A stretch of 64,000 bases of DNA from Agromyces sp. NDB4Y10 (GTDB lineage Bacteria; Actinomycetota; Actinomycetes; Actinomycetales; Microbacteriaceae). A model generated the notes under the pieces. That model ran no database searches and had not been told where the DNA came from. It saw only the letters and a list, made by a program, of their open reading frames with translations. A program made the translations under genes and the position numbers. This document shows positions 1 through 8,699 of this stretch, piece by piece (position 1 is the first letter of the stretch; the number at the start of each line of letters is the position of its first letter). The stretch spans positions 124,001 to 188,000 of the forward strand of contig NZ_LQGY01000028.1 in NCBI RefSeq assembly GCF_001620055.1. The letters run 5' to 3'.

Positions 1-542
1 AGCAGCGATCGGGCGGCGACGCGCTCGAAGTTCGCGAGGAACCGGTCGCGGTCGTGCAGCATGCCCGACCGCGGGTTGCCGTCGACGATCAGGCGGTGCT
101 CGGGGCCCTCGATCGCGTCGAGCAGCAGGTCGACCTGCTCGTCGTCGTCGAACGGGTAGCAGCTGACGACCACGAGATCGGCGTCGGCGAGGGCGGCGCG
201 CGTGTCGTCGTCGAAGTGCAGCTGCCGGTGCTGCGCCGCCTCGTTGAACTCGTATCGCGGCTCCCCGTCGGTGCGGATCGAGACCGCACGCGACGTGCCG
301 TGCTGCGACGGGCTCGCGACGAGCCGCACGCCGTAGTCGTCGAGGAAGGCGTGGATGCGCTCGGCCGGCTCGTCGTCGCCAACCATGGCGATGAGGGTCG
401 CGTCGTCGCCGAGGAGGGCGAGGCCCACCGCGACGTTCAGCGCGGCGCCGCCCACGAACTCCCGGGCGCCGGAGGGGTCGCGCAGTTCGTCGATGAGTGC
501 GTCGCCGACGACGCTGATCCGGGCTCGAGACGTGGATGCCAT
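1..542 (-). CDS. PfkB-family carbohydrate kinase, N-terminal part
   Basis: The ATG at 542 opens a frame that runs off the left edge, so only about the first 180 residues are visible. They show the PfkB/ribokinase N-terminal pattern: a VVGDALIDEL strand, then FVGGAALNVAVGLALLG, the Gly-Gly...Asn-x-Ala sugar-binding segment, followed by AMVGDD. A later segment ends in VDGNPRSG. The family phosphorylates sugars or nucleosides with ATP; fructokinase or ribokinase are possible, but the substrate cannot be read from this part and the catalytic GAGD motif lies outside the window. The gene is divergent from the TetR gene at 689. Confidence 0.85.
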   Translation of the reverse strand, partial: MASTSRARISVVGDALIDELRDPSGAREFVGGAALNVAVGLALLGDDATLIAMVGDDEPAERIHAFLDDYGVRLVASPSQHGTSRAVSIRTDGEPRYEFNEAAQHRQLHFDDDTRAALADADLVVVSCYPFDDDEQVDLLLDAIEGPEHRLIVDGNPRSGMLHDRDRFLANFERVAARSL

Positions 543-648
543 GTGCCCAGCCTCACGCCGTGCGGCGCACCCGTCAACTGCGGCGGCGTCGCTGCCCGGT
601 TCGTCGTCGACGGATGGCGCGGAGTGGCCCCGCGGCCCCCGGCGGCAA

Positions 649-654
649 TACAGT
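649..654 (+). promoter_or_regulatory. Putative -10 box of the TetR gene
   Basis: TACAGT lies 34 bases before the TetR start, giving a short leader that carries AGAGGAG. No convincing -35 hexamer is visible. The site sits in the divergent spacer with the PfkB kinase gene. Confidence 0.35.
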
Positions 655-688
655 ACGGTGTCACGCGTTCCCGCCCCAGAGGAGTCGA

Positions 689-1414
689 ATGAGACCCGGA
701 CCCAGACGCAGCCTCACCCACCCCGAAATCCTCGACGCCGCGTTCGAGCTGCTCGAGACGAAGGGGTTCGACGCGGTGTCGGTGCGCGGTGTGGCGGGTG
801 CCCTCGGCCTCACGCCGACCGCGATGTACACGTACTACCCCAACAAGCAGGCGCTGCTCGCGGGCATGGTCGAGCAGGTGCTCGGCCGCCTCCACGGCGT
901 CGACCCCACGACGACGGATGCCGCCGACGCCGGCGCCCACGCGCCGACCCCCGAGCCGCGCGACCGCGTGCAGGCCCTCGCCTCGGCCCTGCGCGACCTG
1001 CTCGTCGAGCGCCCCGGCGCGGTCGGACTCCTGCTCGCGACGCCGCTCGACGGACCCAACGCCGCCCGCATGGATGAGGAACTGCTCACCGCCTTCACCG
1101 ATGCCGGGCTCGACCTCGCCTCCGCGGGACGGGCCGCGCACGCCGTTCGCGTGCACGTCCTCGGCGCGGTCGCCTTCGACGCCGCCGACGCGGTCCGCGA
1201 GGCCGACGCCGCGCGCGAAGCCGAGGTGGCGCCCGATCCGGCGGCCGGGTCCACGTCGGCCGCGGCATCCGACACGCTCTGGGACGACCTCGAGTCGTTC
1301 CCGCTCAGCGGCCGGTCGCGCGACCTCGACGACGATCCCGCCGGACGCTTCGCCTGGGGGCTCGACCGGCTGCTCGACGGGCTGCTCGCCGCCACCGGCC
1401 CCGCCGCCCGCTGA
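689..1414 (+). CDS. TetR-family transcriptional regulator
   Basis: A 241-residue protein with an N-terminal TetR helix-turn-helix: a helix ending AAFELLETKGFDAVSV, then RGVAGALGLTPTAMYTYYPNKQALLAGM at about residues 28-55. The remainder is an Ala/Asp-rich helical ligand and dimer domain with no close signature. I chose the ATG at 689 because AGAGGAG lies just upstream and the HTH begins at the expected distance; an in-frame ATG at 536 would add an unlikely basic extension. It is divergent from the PfkB kinase, which is a plausible target by position only. It converges on the M6 protease gene across a strong hairpin. Confidence 0.9.
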   Translation: MRPGPRRSLTHPEILDAAFELLETKGFDAVSVRGVAGALGLTPTAMYTYYPNKQALLAGMVEQVLGRLHGVDPTTTDAADAGAHAPTPEPRDRVQALASALRDLLVERPGAVGLLLATPLDGPNAARMDEELLTAFTDAGLDLASAGRAAHAVRVHVLGAVAFDAADAVREADAAREAEVAPDPAAGSTSAAASDTLWDDLESFPLSGRSRDLDDDPAGRFAWGLDRLLDGLLAATGPAAR

Positions 1415-1422
1415 CACGAGAC

Positions 1423-1454
1423 GAGGCGCCGACCCCCGAGGGGGCCGGCGCCTC
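1423..1454. terminator. Bidirectional terminator hairpin
   Basis: A 14-bp stem (GAGGCGCCG... pairing with ...CGGCGCCTC) with one A-C mismatch and a 4-base loop lies between two convergent stop codons at 1414 and 1473. As is usual at this GC content, there is no U tract. Confidence 0.75.
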
Positions 1455-1472
1455 GCCGGTGTCAGTCCGCGA

Positions 1473-4280
1473 TCAGTCCGCGCGCGGCGGGGTGATCTCG
1501 ATCTGCGCCGAACGGTTGCCGTTCATCGCCTTCTTCACGGTGATCACCGTGCCGTAGCCGACGCCCGCGTCCTTCGGGTTGCCCGAACCCAGCACGGTCC
1601 AACCGAGGTCGGTGCCGTACAGGTCCGTCACGGGCTTGCCGTCCGCGTCGACGACCCGCGTCGAGTACGGCTGGTTGTCGACCGAGGGGACGACGACCGA
1701 GGCGTCGGAGTGACGCCAGAACAGGCTGCCGTTGCGGTACTCGATGCCGGGCGTCCAGCCCTGGTCGTCGGTGAACGTGCGCACCGCCGGCAGCGCCGGG
1801 ATCTCCGTGCAGTACTCGGTGAACGCCGCGTCCGTGATGCACTCCGTGAACGGGTACGTGTCCTGGAGGCCGAAGGCCGCGTTCGAGGACTGCGCCCGCG
1901 AGGGCAGGTTCTTCAGCGTCGACGGGTCCTTCGCCGCCGCCTCGCCGGTGCGGCGCAGCGGGTCGAAGTGGCTGTCGACGATCAGCAGGCCGCCCTTGGC
2001 GCCCGCGCTCGGCAGGGCCGTGAGGTTGTTCGCCACGTGGTTCGCGTCGCCGAACGTGGTGTCGCGGTACCAGACCAGCGCGCCCGGTGCGTTGTAGGCG
2101 ATCTTGTCGACCTTCCACGCGTCGGTGCTGTAGATCGTGTCGTAGGCGTACTTCAGGCCCTCGTCGAACCCGTCGAAGTTGCGCCACTCCACGAGGTAGT
2201 AGTGCGCCTTCACCGACGTGCCCGAGTCGATCCGCCAGCCGGGACCGGTCGTTCCGGCCCACGACGACACCGCCGCGGTCCAGCCGTTCGCACCCGACTC
2301 GACGTCGTCCGTCCACACGGTCTCGGAGCCGCTCGTGACCGAGAAGTCGTCCGCGAACCAGCCGCGGTCGAGGTAGGCGGCATCCGTCACCTGGCGGAGC
2401 CGGACGTCGACCGTCTCGCCGGCGTACGCGCCGAGGTCGACGTACTGGTGCACCCAGCCGTGCGAGTCACCGGTCAGGCCGTACTTCTTGCCGCCGAACG
2501 TGGCCATGTTGCCGTTCGGGTCGGCGTACGTGTCGGAGGTGGTCGCCTCGGAGCCGTCCTGGTTGTAGACCTTCAGCTCGGTCCACGAGGAGCCGCCGTC
2601 GGTCGAGACCTCGACGAAGCCGAAGTCCCAGTCCGCCTCGATGACGTAGTCGTTCCACATCCAGAACTTCGCGTCCGCGGGCACCTCGACGCTGCGCGTC
2701 AGGGTGATGTCGGCCCAGTCCTGGTCGGCGCCGGTGTACCACGCGTTCTCGCCGCTGTGCGGCTCGGTCAGCGTGATGACCTTGTCGGGCAGGTTGACCT
2801 TGACGCCGTCGTGGGTGCCCTTGAGCGGACGCGAGTTCTGCCCGACCTTGACGGTCTGGCGCTCGTCGCCCGGGTTCAGCTCGAGCGGGTCGGCCCAGCC
2901 CAGCACCCACTTGTCCCAGAGGCCCATGTGCGTGGGCATCGACTGGAAGATCGGGCCGGCGTGCGAACCCGACGACATGAGGTCCCAGAAGTCGACGTCG
3001 GAGTTGCCGCCGCCGGTGGTGTCGTACAGGTCGGGCAGGCCGAGGTCGTGGCCGTACTCGTGCGCGAAGACGCCGACGCCGGAGTCCTCGGGCTGCACGA
3101 TGTAGTTCGAGATCTTCAGGCCCGTGCCCGGGATCTCCGCGCCGCCGGGAACGGCCGACGAGTGCGCCCAGAGGGCGTACGTGCCCTCCGCGCCGCCACC
3201 GCCGGACTTGTCCTCACCGGCGTGCACGAGCACGACGTGGTCGATCACGCCGTCGGGCTCGGAGTAGTTGCCGTCGCCGTCGCGGTCGCCCTGGTCCTCG
3301 ATGTCGTAGTCCGCGAAGGGGAAGTCCGGCTGCTGCTCCGAGAGCGCCTTGACGGAGTCGATCGCGAGCTGCTGCGGACCCATCGGGTTGTCCGGGTGGC
3401 CCTTCATGTCCTGGATGGCGCCGGCGACCCAAGTCCCGTTCTCGTCCTGCGTGCAGCGGCTGGCGCCGTAGTACGCCTCGGAGTGCGGGACGGTGATCCA
3501 CTCGGTGGTCTTGCCGGTCACCGTGTAGGCGCCGCGCGACATCTCCTCGTACATCGCCTTCATCGAGTAGCCGGAGATGTCGAACCCGGGCTTGCCGTCG
3601 GGGCCCGTGAGGTCGGTGCGCACGCGCTCGGTGATGCCTTCGTCGCTGAAGAGCATCGCGTCGAAGTGCTCCGACGAGAAGTCGGGCACCCACATCGAGT
3701 TGTTGTCGAGCATCGACGCGTCGGCGGGGTTCGGGATGTTGTTGTGGAGCGGGCCGTTCTGCACGTCGCCCGGCTTGCAGTCGGTCGCGCCGAACGCGGT
3801 CGGCACGTACACGCCCGTGAAGTCGTCGTTCGCCTGGTCGTTGAACTCGACGAGGATCGTCAGGAGCTTCGCCTCCTGCGTCGAGGGCGCCTTCTTGTAG
3901 CGCTTCTCGTACTTGTCCTTCTTGAGCTGCTTGGGGCTCTTGCCGGTCTTCATCGCCTCGGCTTCGAGCTTCGCGAGGCCCTGCGCGGCGATCGGGTTGC
4001 CCGAGGCGAACTTCTGGTCGACCTCCTCGGCGAGCTCGATGGCCCGCTTCTGCGCCGCCTCGCCCTCGACGACCTTCAGGTCGCTGCCGAACGCCTCTTC
4101 GGCGCGCGGCTCGACGTAGTTGATGTAGTACTCCGAGGCGTCGATCGACGTCTCGGCCCCCTGCGGTGCCGCCGTCGCCATCCCGCCCGCGCCCGTGGCC
4201 GCGAGTCCGGATGCGACGAGGGCGAGCGCCGGCAGGGCTGCCGCGGCGCGCTTCCGCGCGCGCGAGCTGGTTCCAGCCAT
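1473..4280 (-). CDS. Secreted M6 family (immune inhibitor A-like) metalloprotease
   Basis: A 935-residue secreted zinc protease. The N-terminus (RARKRAAAALPALALVASGLA...ATAAP) is a signal peptide with likely cleavage near residue 38. The catalytic motif HEYGHDLGLPDLYD begins at H407 (H407, E408, H411), and an upstream segment has the Asp/Gly-rich pattern DRDGDGNYSEPDG, probably a calcium site. The second half (about 500-780) is beta-rich and resembles the C-terminal modules of immune inhibitor A proteins. Family members degrade host or environmental proteins outside the cell. RBS GGAGGGAG precedes the ATG. No adjacent gene suggests a dedicated inhibitor or secretion system. The 223-base spacer upstream shows no clear promoter. 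Confidence 0.92.
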   Translation of the reverse strand: MAGTSSRARKRAAAALPALALVASGLAATGAGGMATAAPQGAETSIDASEYYINYVEPRAEEAFGSDLKVVEGEAAQKRAIELAEEVDQKFASGNPIAAQGLAKLEAEAMKTGKSPKQLKKDKYEKRYKKAPSTQEAKLLTILVEFNDQANDDFTGVYVPTAFGATDCKPGDVQNGPLHNNIPNPADASMLDNNSMWVPDFSSEHFDAMLFSDEGITERVRTDLTGPDGKPGFDISGYSMKAMYEEMSRGAYTVTGKTTEWITVPHSEAYYGASRCTQDENGTWVAGAIQDMKGHPDNPMGPQQLAIDSVKALSEQQPDFPFADYDIEDQGDRDGDGNYSEPDGVIDHVVLVHAGEDKSGGGGAEGTYALWAHSSAVPGGAEIPGTGLKISNYIVQPEDSGVGVFAHEYGHDLGLPDLYDTTGGGNSDVDFWDLMSSGSHAGPIFQSMPTHMGLWDKWVLGWADPLELNPGDERQTVKVGQNSRPLKGTHDGVKVNLPDKVITLTEPHSGENAWYTGADQDWADITLTRSVEVPADAKFWMWNDYVIEADWDFGFVEVSTDGGSSWTELKVYNQDGSEATTSDTYADPNGNMATFGGKKYGLTGDSHGWVHQYVDLGAYAGETVDVRLRQVTDAAYLDRGWFADDFSVTSGSETVWTDDVESGANGWTAAVSSWAGTTGPGWRIDSGTSVKAHYYLVEWRNFDGFDEGLKYAYDTIYSTDAWKVDKIAYNAPGALVWYRDTTFGDANHVANNLTALPSAGAKGGLLIVDSHFDPLRRTGEAAAKDPSTLKNLPSRAQSSNAAFGLQDTYPFTECITDAAFTEYCTEIPALPAVRTFTDDQGWTPGIEYRNGSLFWRHSDASVVVPSVDNQPYSTRVVDADGKPVTDLYGTDLGWTVLGSGNPKDAGVGYGTVITVKKAMNGNRSAQIEITPPRAD

Positions 4281-4503
4281 GGTTCTCCCTCCGAGTGCCC
4301 GCAGCGGTGGCCGGGGACACGATCGTCGTCCGCCGGTGGGCGGACGTAGGGGGAATCCTGCCCCCCGAACGGGGGCGGTGGGAAGTCCCTGCCGGGGAAG
4401 CGACCGGAATCGTTGCTATCGAGACATCCTCACGGAATGCCTCGTCGGCGCGCCGGTCGTGCGAGCGACGATGGCGGATGACGCAGGTCCTGCGCCGTCG
4501 GCG

Positions 4504-5196
4504 TCAGCCGACGAGGAGGCTCCGGAGCTGGTCGGCGGAGTGCACGACCGCGAGGGCGTCGCCGGCCTCCGCGGGGGAGCCGTAGCCCCACTCGACGAGG
4601 ATCGTCGGCACGTCGTGGGCGGCCGCGCCGAGGATGTCGTACCCGCGATCGCCCACCATGACGGCATCCGTCGTGTCGATGCCGCGGGCCTGCAGGCGCC
4701 GCAGCGCCTCGGCGACGACGTCGGCCTTGGTGCTGCGCGTCTCGTCCTCGCTGGCACCGGCGATGTCGGTGAAGTACTTGGTGAGCCCGTTGTGCTCGAG
4801 CACCTCGCGCGCCATCGACTCGGGCTTGCTCGTGGCGAGCGCGATCGGGATGCCCGCCGCCTGCACGCGCTGGAGCACGCCCTCGACGCCGGGGAAGACG
4901 GGGGAGCGGAGCAGGTGCTGGTCGTAGTGGTCGCGGTAGACGTTGAGCGCCTCCCACGCCTCGACGTCGGTGAAGCCGGCCGTCATCTGGAGGCTGTCGA
5001 GCAGCGGCGGGCCGACGTACGAGCGCAGCGTGTCGGCATCCGGAACGGGGACGCCCATCTCGGTGAACATGTGGGCGAGGGAGTCCATGATCTCGCTCGC
5101 GGAGTCGACGATCGTGCCGTCCAGGTCGAACAGCACGGCGGACCAGACGCGCGGGGGTGCGGCCGTGGTCGGAGTCGTGGAAAGGGGGGAGGTCAC
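4504..5196 (-). CDS. HAD-superfamily hydrolase (phosphoglycolate phosphatase-like)
   Basis: A 230-residue HAD hydrolase. The nucleophile motif FDLDGT gives D24 and D26; motif II is SKP in ALATSKPES; motif IV is VMVGDRGYDILGA. The helical cap between motifs (VDSASEIMDSLAHMF...) is typical of the Gph/PpaX subfamily that dephosphorylates 2-phosphoglycolate, pyrophosphate or sugar phosphates; the substrate is not readable. The GTG at 5196 is 6 bases after a TAGGAT box, which suggests a leaderless transcript. The first ~15 residues are low complexity. Confidence 0.9.
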   Translation of the reverse strand: MTSPLSTTPTTAAPPRVWSAVLFDLDGTIVDSASEIMDSLAHMFTEMGVPVPDADTLRSYVGPPLLDSLQMTAGFTDVEAWEALNVYRDHYDQHLLRSPVFPGVEGVLQRVQAAGIPIALATSKPESMAREVLEHNGLTKYFTDIAGASEDETRSTKADVVAEALRRLQARGIDTTDAVMVGDRGYDILGAAAHDVPTILVEWGYGSPAEAGDALAVVHSADQLRSLLVG

Positions 5197-5202
5197 CGAG
5201 TC

Positions 5203-5208
5203 ATCCTA
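5203..5208 (-). promoter_or_regulatory. -10 box TAGGAT, leaderless start of the HAD gene
   Basis: Read on the minus strand, TAGGAT is followed by 6 bases and then the GTG start, so transcription would begin at or next to the start codon. Confidence 0.6.
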
Positions 5209-5251
5209 CGACCCGTTGTTCGAGGAACACTCAGGAAACGTCCGGGCTGGG

Positions 5252-5947
5252 TCAGAACAGGCGGGCGTGACCGCTGTCGACGCCGCGCATCGCGTCGTAG
5301 TCGAGCACCACGCAGCGGATGCCGCGGTCCTCCGCGAGCGTGCGCGCCTGCGGCTTGATCTCCTGCGCGGCGAACACCCCCGTGACCGGCGCCAGGCGCG
5401 GATCCCTGTTCATCAGGTCGAGGTAGCGCGTGAGCTGCTCGACGCCGTCGATGTCGCCGCGGCGCTTCAGCTCGACCGCGACCGAGCGGCCCGCGGCATC
5501 CGTCGCCAGGATGTCGACCGGGCCGATCGCGGTCATGTACTCGCGCCGCACCAGCCGGTAGCCGTCGCCCAGCACCTCGATCTGCTCGGCGAGGAGCTGC
5601 TGGAGGTGCGACTCCACCCCGTCCTTCTGCAGCCCGGGGTCGACCCCGAGCTCGTGGCTCGAGTCGTGCAGCACCTCGTGGATCGACACGATCAGGCGAT
5701 CGGCCGTCTTGCGGTGGGTGACGGTCCACACCTCGGCGACGCCCGCCGCACGCTGGTCGTCGTCGGGCACCGCGGTCTCGAGCGTGCACGGCGGGCTCAT
5801 CCAGTTGAGGGGCTTGTAGCTGCCGCCGTCGGAGTGGACCAGGAGGCTGCCGTCGCCCTTCACCATGAGCAGGCGCGTCGCGAGCGGGAGGTGCGCCGAG
5901 AGCCGGCCGGCATAGTCGACGGAGCAACGGGCGATGACGAGACGCAC
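5252..5947 (-). CDS. nucS: Mismatch-specific endonuclease NucS/EndoMS
   Basis: A 231-residue protein matching NucS along its whole length: the N-terminal DNA-binding half ([20 protein letters not shown]...), the linker, and a C-terminal RecB-like nuclease core with [19 protein letters not shown] (the conserved D...E-x-K set) and QLTRYLDLM. The C-terminus DSGHARLF resembles the beta-clamp-interaction tail seen in actinobacterial NucS. It cuts both strands at mismatches and provides mismatch repair in actinomycetes that lack MutS/MutL. The GTG start is 6 bases after TAGACT. Confidence 0.95.
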   Translation of the reverse strand: MRLVIARCSVDYAGRLSAHLPLATRLLMVKGDGSLLVHSDGGSYKPLNWMSPPCTLETAVPDDDQRAAGVAEVWTVTHRKTADRLIVSIHEVLHDSSHELGVDPGLQKDGVESHLQQLLAEQIEVLGDGYRLVRREYMTAIGPVDILATDAAGRSVAVELKRRGDIDGVEQLTRYLDLMNRDPRLAPVTGVFAAQEIKPQARTLAEDRGIRCVVLDYDAMRGVDSGHARLF

Positions 5948-5953
5948 CCTGCG

Positions 5954-5959
5954 AGTCTA
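5954..5959 (-). promoter_or_regulatory. -10 box TAGACT, leaderless start of nucS
   Basis: On the minus strand TAGACT is followed by CGCAGG and then the GTG start of nucS. This leaves no room for a ribosome binding site if transcription starts 6-7 bases after the box. Confidence 0.6.
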
Positions 5960-5992
5960 CGTTGGAGGTGGGACGTGGTCGGAGGGGGACCG

Positions 5993-6550
5993 ATGGGCCG
6001 ATTGATCTACTCCGCACTGGCCTCGCTCGACGGCTGCATCGCCGACCGCGACGGCGGATTCGACTGGGCGCTGCCGGGCGAGGACGTGCACGCGGCCGTG
6101 AACGCGCGGATGCACGGTGTCGGCGTCTTCCTGCTCGGGCGGCGCACGTACGAGGTCATGCGCGCCTGGGACGCGATCGACCTCGACGGGCTGCCCGAGG
6201 TAGTGGTGGGCTTCGCACGGATCTGGCGGTCGGCCGACAAGGTCGTCTACTCGCGGACGCTCCACCACGTCGACGCCCCGCGCACCCGCGTCGAACGGCA
6301 CTTCGACGTCGACGAGGTGCGGCGCCTCGTCCCGTCGCTCGGCCGCGACGCCGCGATCGGCGGCCCCGACCTGGCCGGTGCGGCGTTCCGCGCCGGGATC
6401 GTCGACGAGGTGCTGCTCCACGTGTTCCCGGTGCTCGTCGGCGGCGGCACGCCGGCCTTCCCCGAGGCGCGGCTCGACCTGGCGCTCGCCGAGACCCGCA
6501 CCTACGACCGCGGCGTGGTCGGGCTCGCGTACCGTCGCGTCACGACGTGA
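5993..6550 (+). CDS. RibD C-terminal/dihydrofolate reductase-like protein
   Basis: A 185-residue single-domain reductase. Diagnostic features are MGRLIYSALASLDGCIADRDG at the N-terminus, GVFLLGRRTYEVM, DAAIGGPDLAGAAFRAGIVDEV and FPVLVGGGTPAF, the NADPH-binding pattern shared by RibD C-domains and the YwjB/YyaP group. Physiological substrates of these stand-alone proteins are mostly unknown. The ATG is preceded by GGAGGGGGACCG, which outranks in-frame GTG codons upstream. It converges on the hypothetical gene at 6612. Confidence 0.88.
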   Translation: MGRLIYSALASLDGCIADRDGGFDWALPGEDVHAAVNARMHGVGVFLLGRRTYEVMRAWDAIDLDGLPEVVVGFARIWRSADKVVYSRTLHHVDAPRTRVERHFDVDEVRRLVPSLGRDAAIGGPDLAGAAFRAGIVDEVLLHVFPVLVGGGTPAFPEARLDLALAETRTYDRGVVGLAYRRVTT

Positions 6551-6611
6551 CGAGTGATGCCGTTCGCGCCCGGTGATGCGGGTGCAGCGGCATCCGTCGT
6601 CGCCGGCGGCA

Positions 6612-7073
6612 TCACTCGGCCGGGCCGGGTCGAGCCTCGTGGTGGCGCAGGCCGCGCGTGCGCTCGCGCTCCTTCATCTCCGCCTCGAAGATGTGGCGGC
6701 GGCCGCCGACGAGCTCCTCGCGCGCGGCCCGCTCCGAGGCCTTCACGGCGGCGTAGTAGCCGTCGTCGTACTCCTCCATCACCTGGAAGGTCCACCGCCC
6801 CTCGAGCACGTTGCGCCCGATGATCTCGCGCTCGATCCGGTCGGCGATCCCGTCGTGCCCCGCCTTCCGGAACAGCTCGACCGCCTCGCCGATCGCCAGG
6901 TCGGCCTTCCCCGTGAGCCGGTGGAACCGGTACAGCGAACCGCGCGCGTCCTCGATGACCTCGAGCGCCTCGGAGTACTTGCCGAGGGCCTCGATCGTGG
7001 CATCCGTCGTGCCCTCGGGGCGGGTGTGCTCGGGCAGGGGGGCGTCGGGGGCGGTGTCGTCGCGTTGGCTCAT
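6612..7073 (-). CDS. Conserved hypothetical protein
   Basis: A 153-residue, highly charged, soluble protein that I cannot assign to a named family. After a disordered Pro/Thr-rich first 25 residues it is predicted all-helical, with segments ALGKYSEALEVIEDARG, KADLAIGEAVELFRKAG, RIEREIIGRNVLEGRW and FQVMEEYDDGYY. The C-terminal third is rich in Glu/Arg with many possible salt bridges. It lies between convergent and co-directional neighbours without clear functional context; the MFS gene upstream ends 44 bases away on the same strand, so the two may be cotranscribed. Confidence 0.75.
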   Translation of the reverse strand: MSQRDDTAPDAPLPEHTRPEGTTDATIEALGKYSEALEVIEDARGSLYRFHRLTGKADLAIGEAVELFRKAGHDGIADRIEREIIGRNVLEGRWTFQVMEEYDDGYYAAVKASERAAREELVGGRRHIFEAEMKERERTRGLRHHEARPGPAE

Positions 7074-7117
7074 GGGTGCATCCTGCCGAGCGGATGCCGC
7101 GCGCGCACCCCCTTGCG

Positions 7118-8440
7118 TCAGCCGGCGCGGCGCTGCCGCGACCGCTCGCGCGCGGCCGGCGCGGCGAGCCCCGCGACGACCATGAGTCCGAGCAGCAGCA
7201 GGAGCCCGTTGAGGATGCCGAACTGCTCGCCGAGGAAGCCGATGAGCGGCGGACCGACGAGGAACGCGCAGTAGCCGATCATCGCGACGGCCGAGACGCG
7301 CGCCGCGGCATCCGCTCGGTCGGGGACGTCGGCGGCGGCCGACATGCCGACCGGGAACGCGAGCGAGCAGCCGATGCCCCACAGGAGCGTGCCGACGATC
7401 AGCACCCACGGCTCGGACCCGAAGATGAACAGCGCGAGCCCGACGACGCCGATCGCGGCCATCGACTGCAGCATCGCCACGCGCCCGAACCGGTCGATGA
7501 AGGGCCCGCCGAGCACGCGCGCCGCCGTGATCGCGATGGTGAAGACGGTGAACATGGCGGCCGCGGTCGTCTCGTCGAAGCCGTGCCCGTCGACGACCGC
7601 GAGGGCGAGCCAGTCGTTGGCGCTGCCCTCGGCGAACGACATGCCGAGCATGACCACGCCGATGAGGAGCAGGCGCACGTCGGTCCACACCGAGAGGCTC
7701 CGCTTCAGGCGCACCGTCCACGGGTCGCGAGGCGTGTCGGCGTGGGTGTCGTCGCCGAGCTCGGCGCGCAGCGGCACGAAGCGCACCGCCACGACCACGG
7801 CGACCGCGATGACGGCCGCGATGACGCCGAGGTGCGCGGCCACGATCAGGCCCAGGGCGGATGCCGCGGCCGCGAGTCCGGCACCCGCGACCGTGCCGAA
7901 GCTGAAGAACGCGTGCATGAGCGGCATGACCGTCTTGCCGAGTTCGCGCTCGGCCTCGGCGCCCTCGACGTTCATCATCACATCGACCGAGCCGTTGCCG
8001 AAGCCGAAGAGGACGAGGCCGATGGCGACGAGCGGCACGCTGGGCGCGATGGACCCGCCGATGCCGACGAGCACGAGTCCGATCGCGACGGTGACGAGCA
8101 TGGCCGACATCCCGAGGCGGGCGCCGAAGCGCGCCATGATGGCGGGCGCGGCGATGAGACCCACGATCGAGCCGATCGAGCCCGCGAGGATGATGAGCCC
8201 GACGCCCTGCGTGCTGAGCTCGACCTGGTCGCGAACGGCGGGCAGGCGCGCGACCCAGCTCGCGAGGCTGAGGCCCGAGAGGAAGAAGATCGCGAAGATC
8301 GCGTTGCGCCAGGCGACGAGTTCGCGGCGGGGCCGGGTGCTCGTCGGCGTGCCGTCGGCGCGGGCGGCGTCGGCGGCGACGGAGGGGTGCGGGTCGAGGT
8401 TCTCGGCCATGGTGGATCCGGTGTCCGGCTGGTGCGACAT
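7118..8440 (-). CDS. MFS transporter, YbjJ-like
   Basis: A 440-residue permease with about 12 hydrophobic segments. The first, [29 protein letters not shown], resembles YbjJ-type MFS proteins; later loops carry the MFS signature GRVAMLQS after transmembrane helix 8. The substrate is unknown. The ATG at 8440 has GAGG just upstream; the open frame extends to 8527 but that would place two operator palindromes inside the gene. Those palindromes (8468-8496) match the one in front of the LacI gene at 11111, so this carrier is probably repressed by that LacI protein. Confidence 0.85.
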   Translation of the reverse strand: MSHQPDTGSTMAENLDPHPSVAADAARADGTPTSTRPRRELVAWRNAIFAIFFLSGLSLASWVARLPAVRDQVELSTQGVGLIILAGSIGSIVGLIAAPAIMARFGARLGMSAMLVTVAIGLVLVGIGGSIAPSVPLVAIGLVLFGFGNGSVDVMMNVEGAEAERELGKTVMPLMHAFFSFGTVAGAGLAAAASALGLIVAAHLGVIAAVIAVAVVVAVRFVPLRAELGDDTHADTPRDPWTVRLKRSLSVWTDVRLLLIGVVMLGMSFAEGSANDWLALAVVDGHGFDETTAAAMFTVFTIAITAARVLGGPFIDRFGRVAMLQSMAAIGVVGLALFIFGSEPWVLIVGTLLWGIGCSLAFPVGMSAAADVPDRADAAARVSAVAMIGYCAFLVGPPLIGFLGEQFGILNGLLLLLGLMVVAGLAAPAARERSRQRRAG

Positions 8441-8467
8441 TACTGCCTCGTTGTGGGATTTGCGGGG

Positions 8468-8481
8468 TCGAATCGATTCGA
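8468..8481. promoter_or_regulatory. LacI-type operator, copy 1
   Basis: TCGAATCGATTCGA is a perfect 14-bp palindrome with the central CG expected for LacI-family operators. It lies 28 bases upstream of the MFS start and is 15 bp (centre to centre) from copy 2. It is conspicuously AT-rich for this genome. Confidence 0.75.
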
Positions 8482-8482
8482 C

Positions 8483-8496
8483 TCGAATCGATTCGA
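8483..8496. promoter_or_regulatory. LacI-type operator, copy 2
   Basis: A second identical TCGAATCGATTCGA, one base after copy 1. The pair probably covers the MFS promoter, whose -10 I cannot place confidently. The same sequence recurs at 11081. Confidence 0.75.
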
Positions 8497-8600
8497 ACAC
8501 GATATCGACGGTGAGCGGATGTCGCAACCGCCGCCCCGCGTGGTCACCCGGGCGCCGCGTGCCGGCTCCGCGCCCGCGTCATCCGCTCGTCGCCCGCGAC

Positions 8601-8606
8601 TACGAT
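8601..8606 (+). promoter_or_regulatory. Possible -10 box for tdh-kbl
   Basis: TACGAT lies 94 bases before the tdh ATG in the divergent spacer. No start codon follows at leaderless distance, so if used it would give a leader of about 85 bases. No riboswitch-like structure was recognised in that leader. Confidence 0.3.
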
Positions 8607-8699
8607 GGGCGGGTCACCTCGACGCTGCGCCGTGACCCTCGGCGCACGAAGCCGGCGCCGGCCCACCCCGCGGGCGCCCGTACGCAGAAGGCACCGCCG

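Noticed and set aside
789-4349. A very long open frame on the plus strand (over 1,100 codons) across the TetR and M6 protease genes
   Set aside because: It is antisense to a clear M6 protease with intact motifs; long antisense frames are expected at this GC content, and its translation is Arg/Val-rich without domain signatures.
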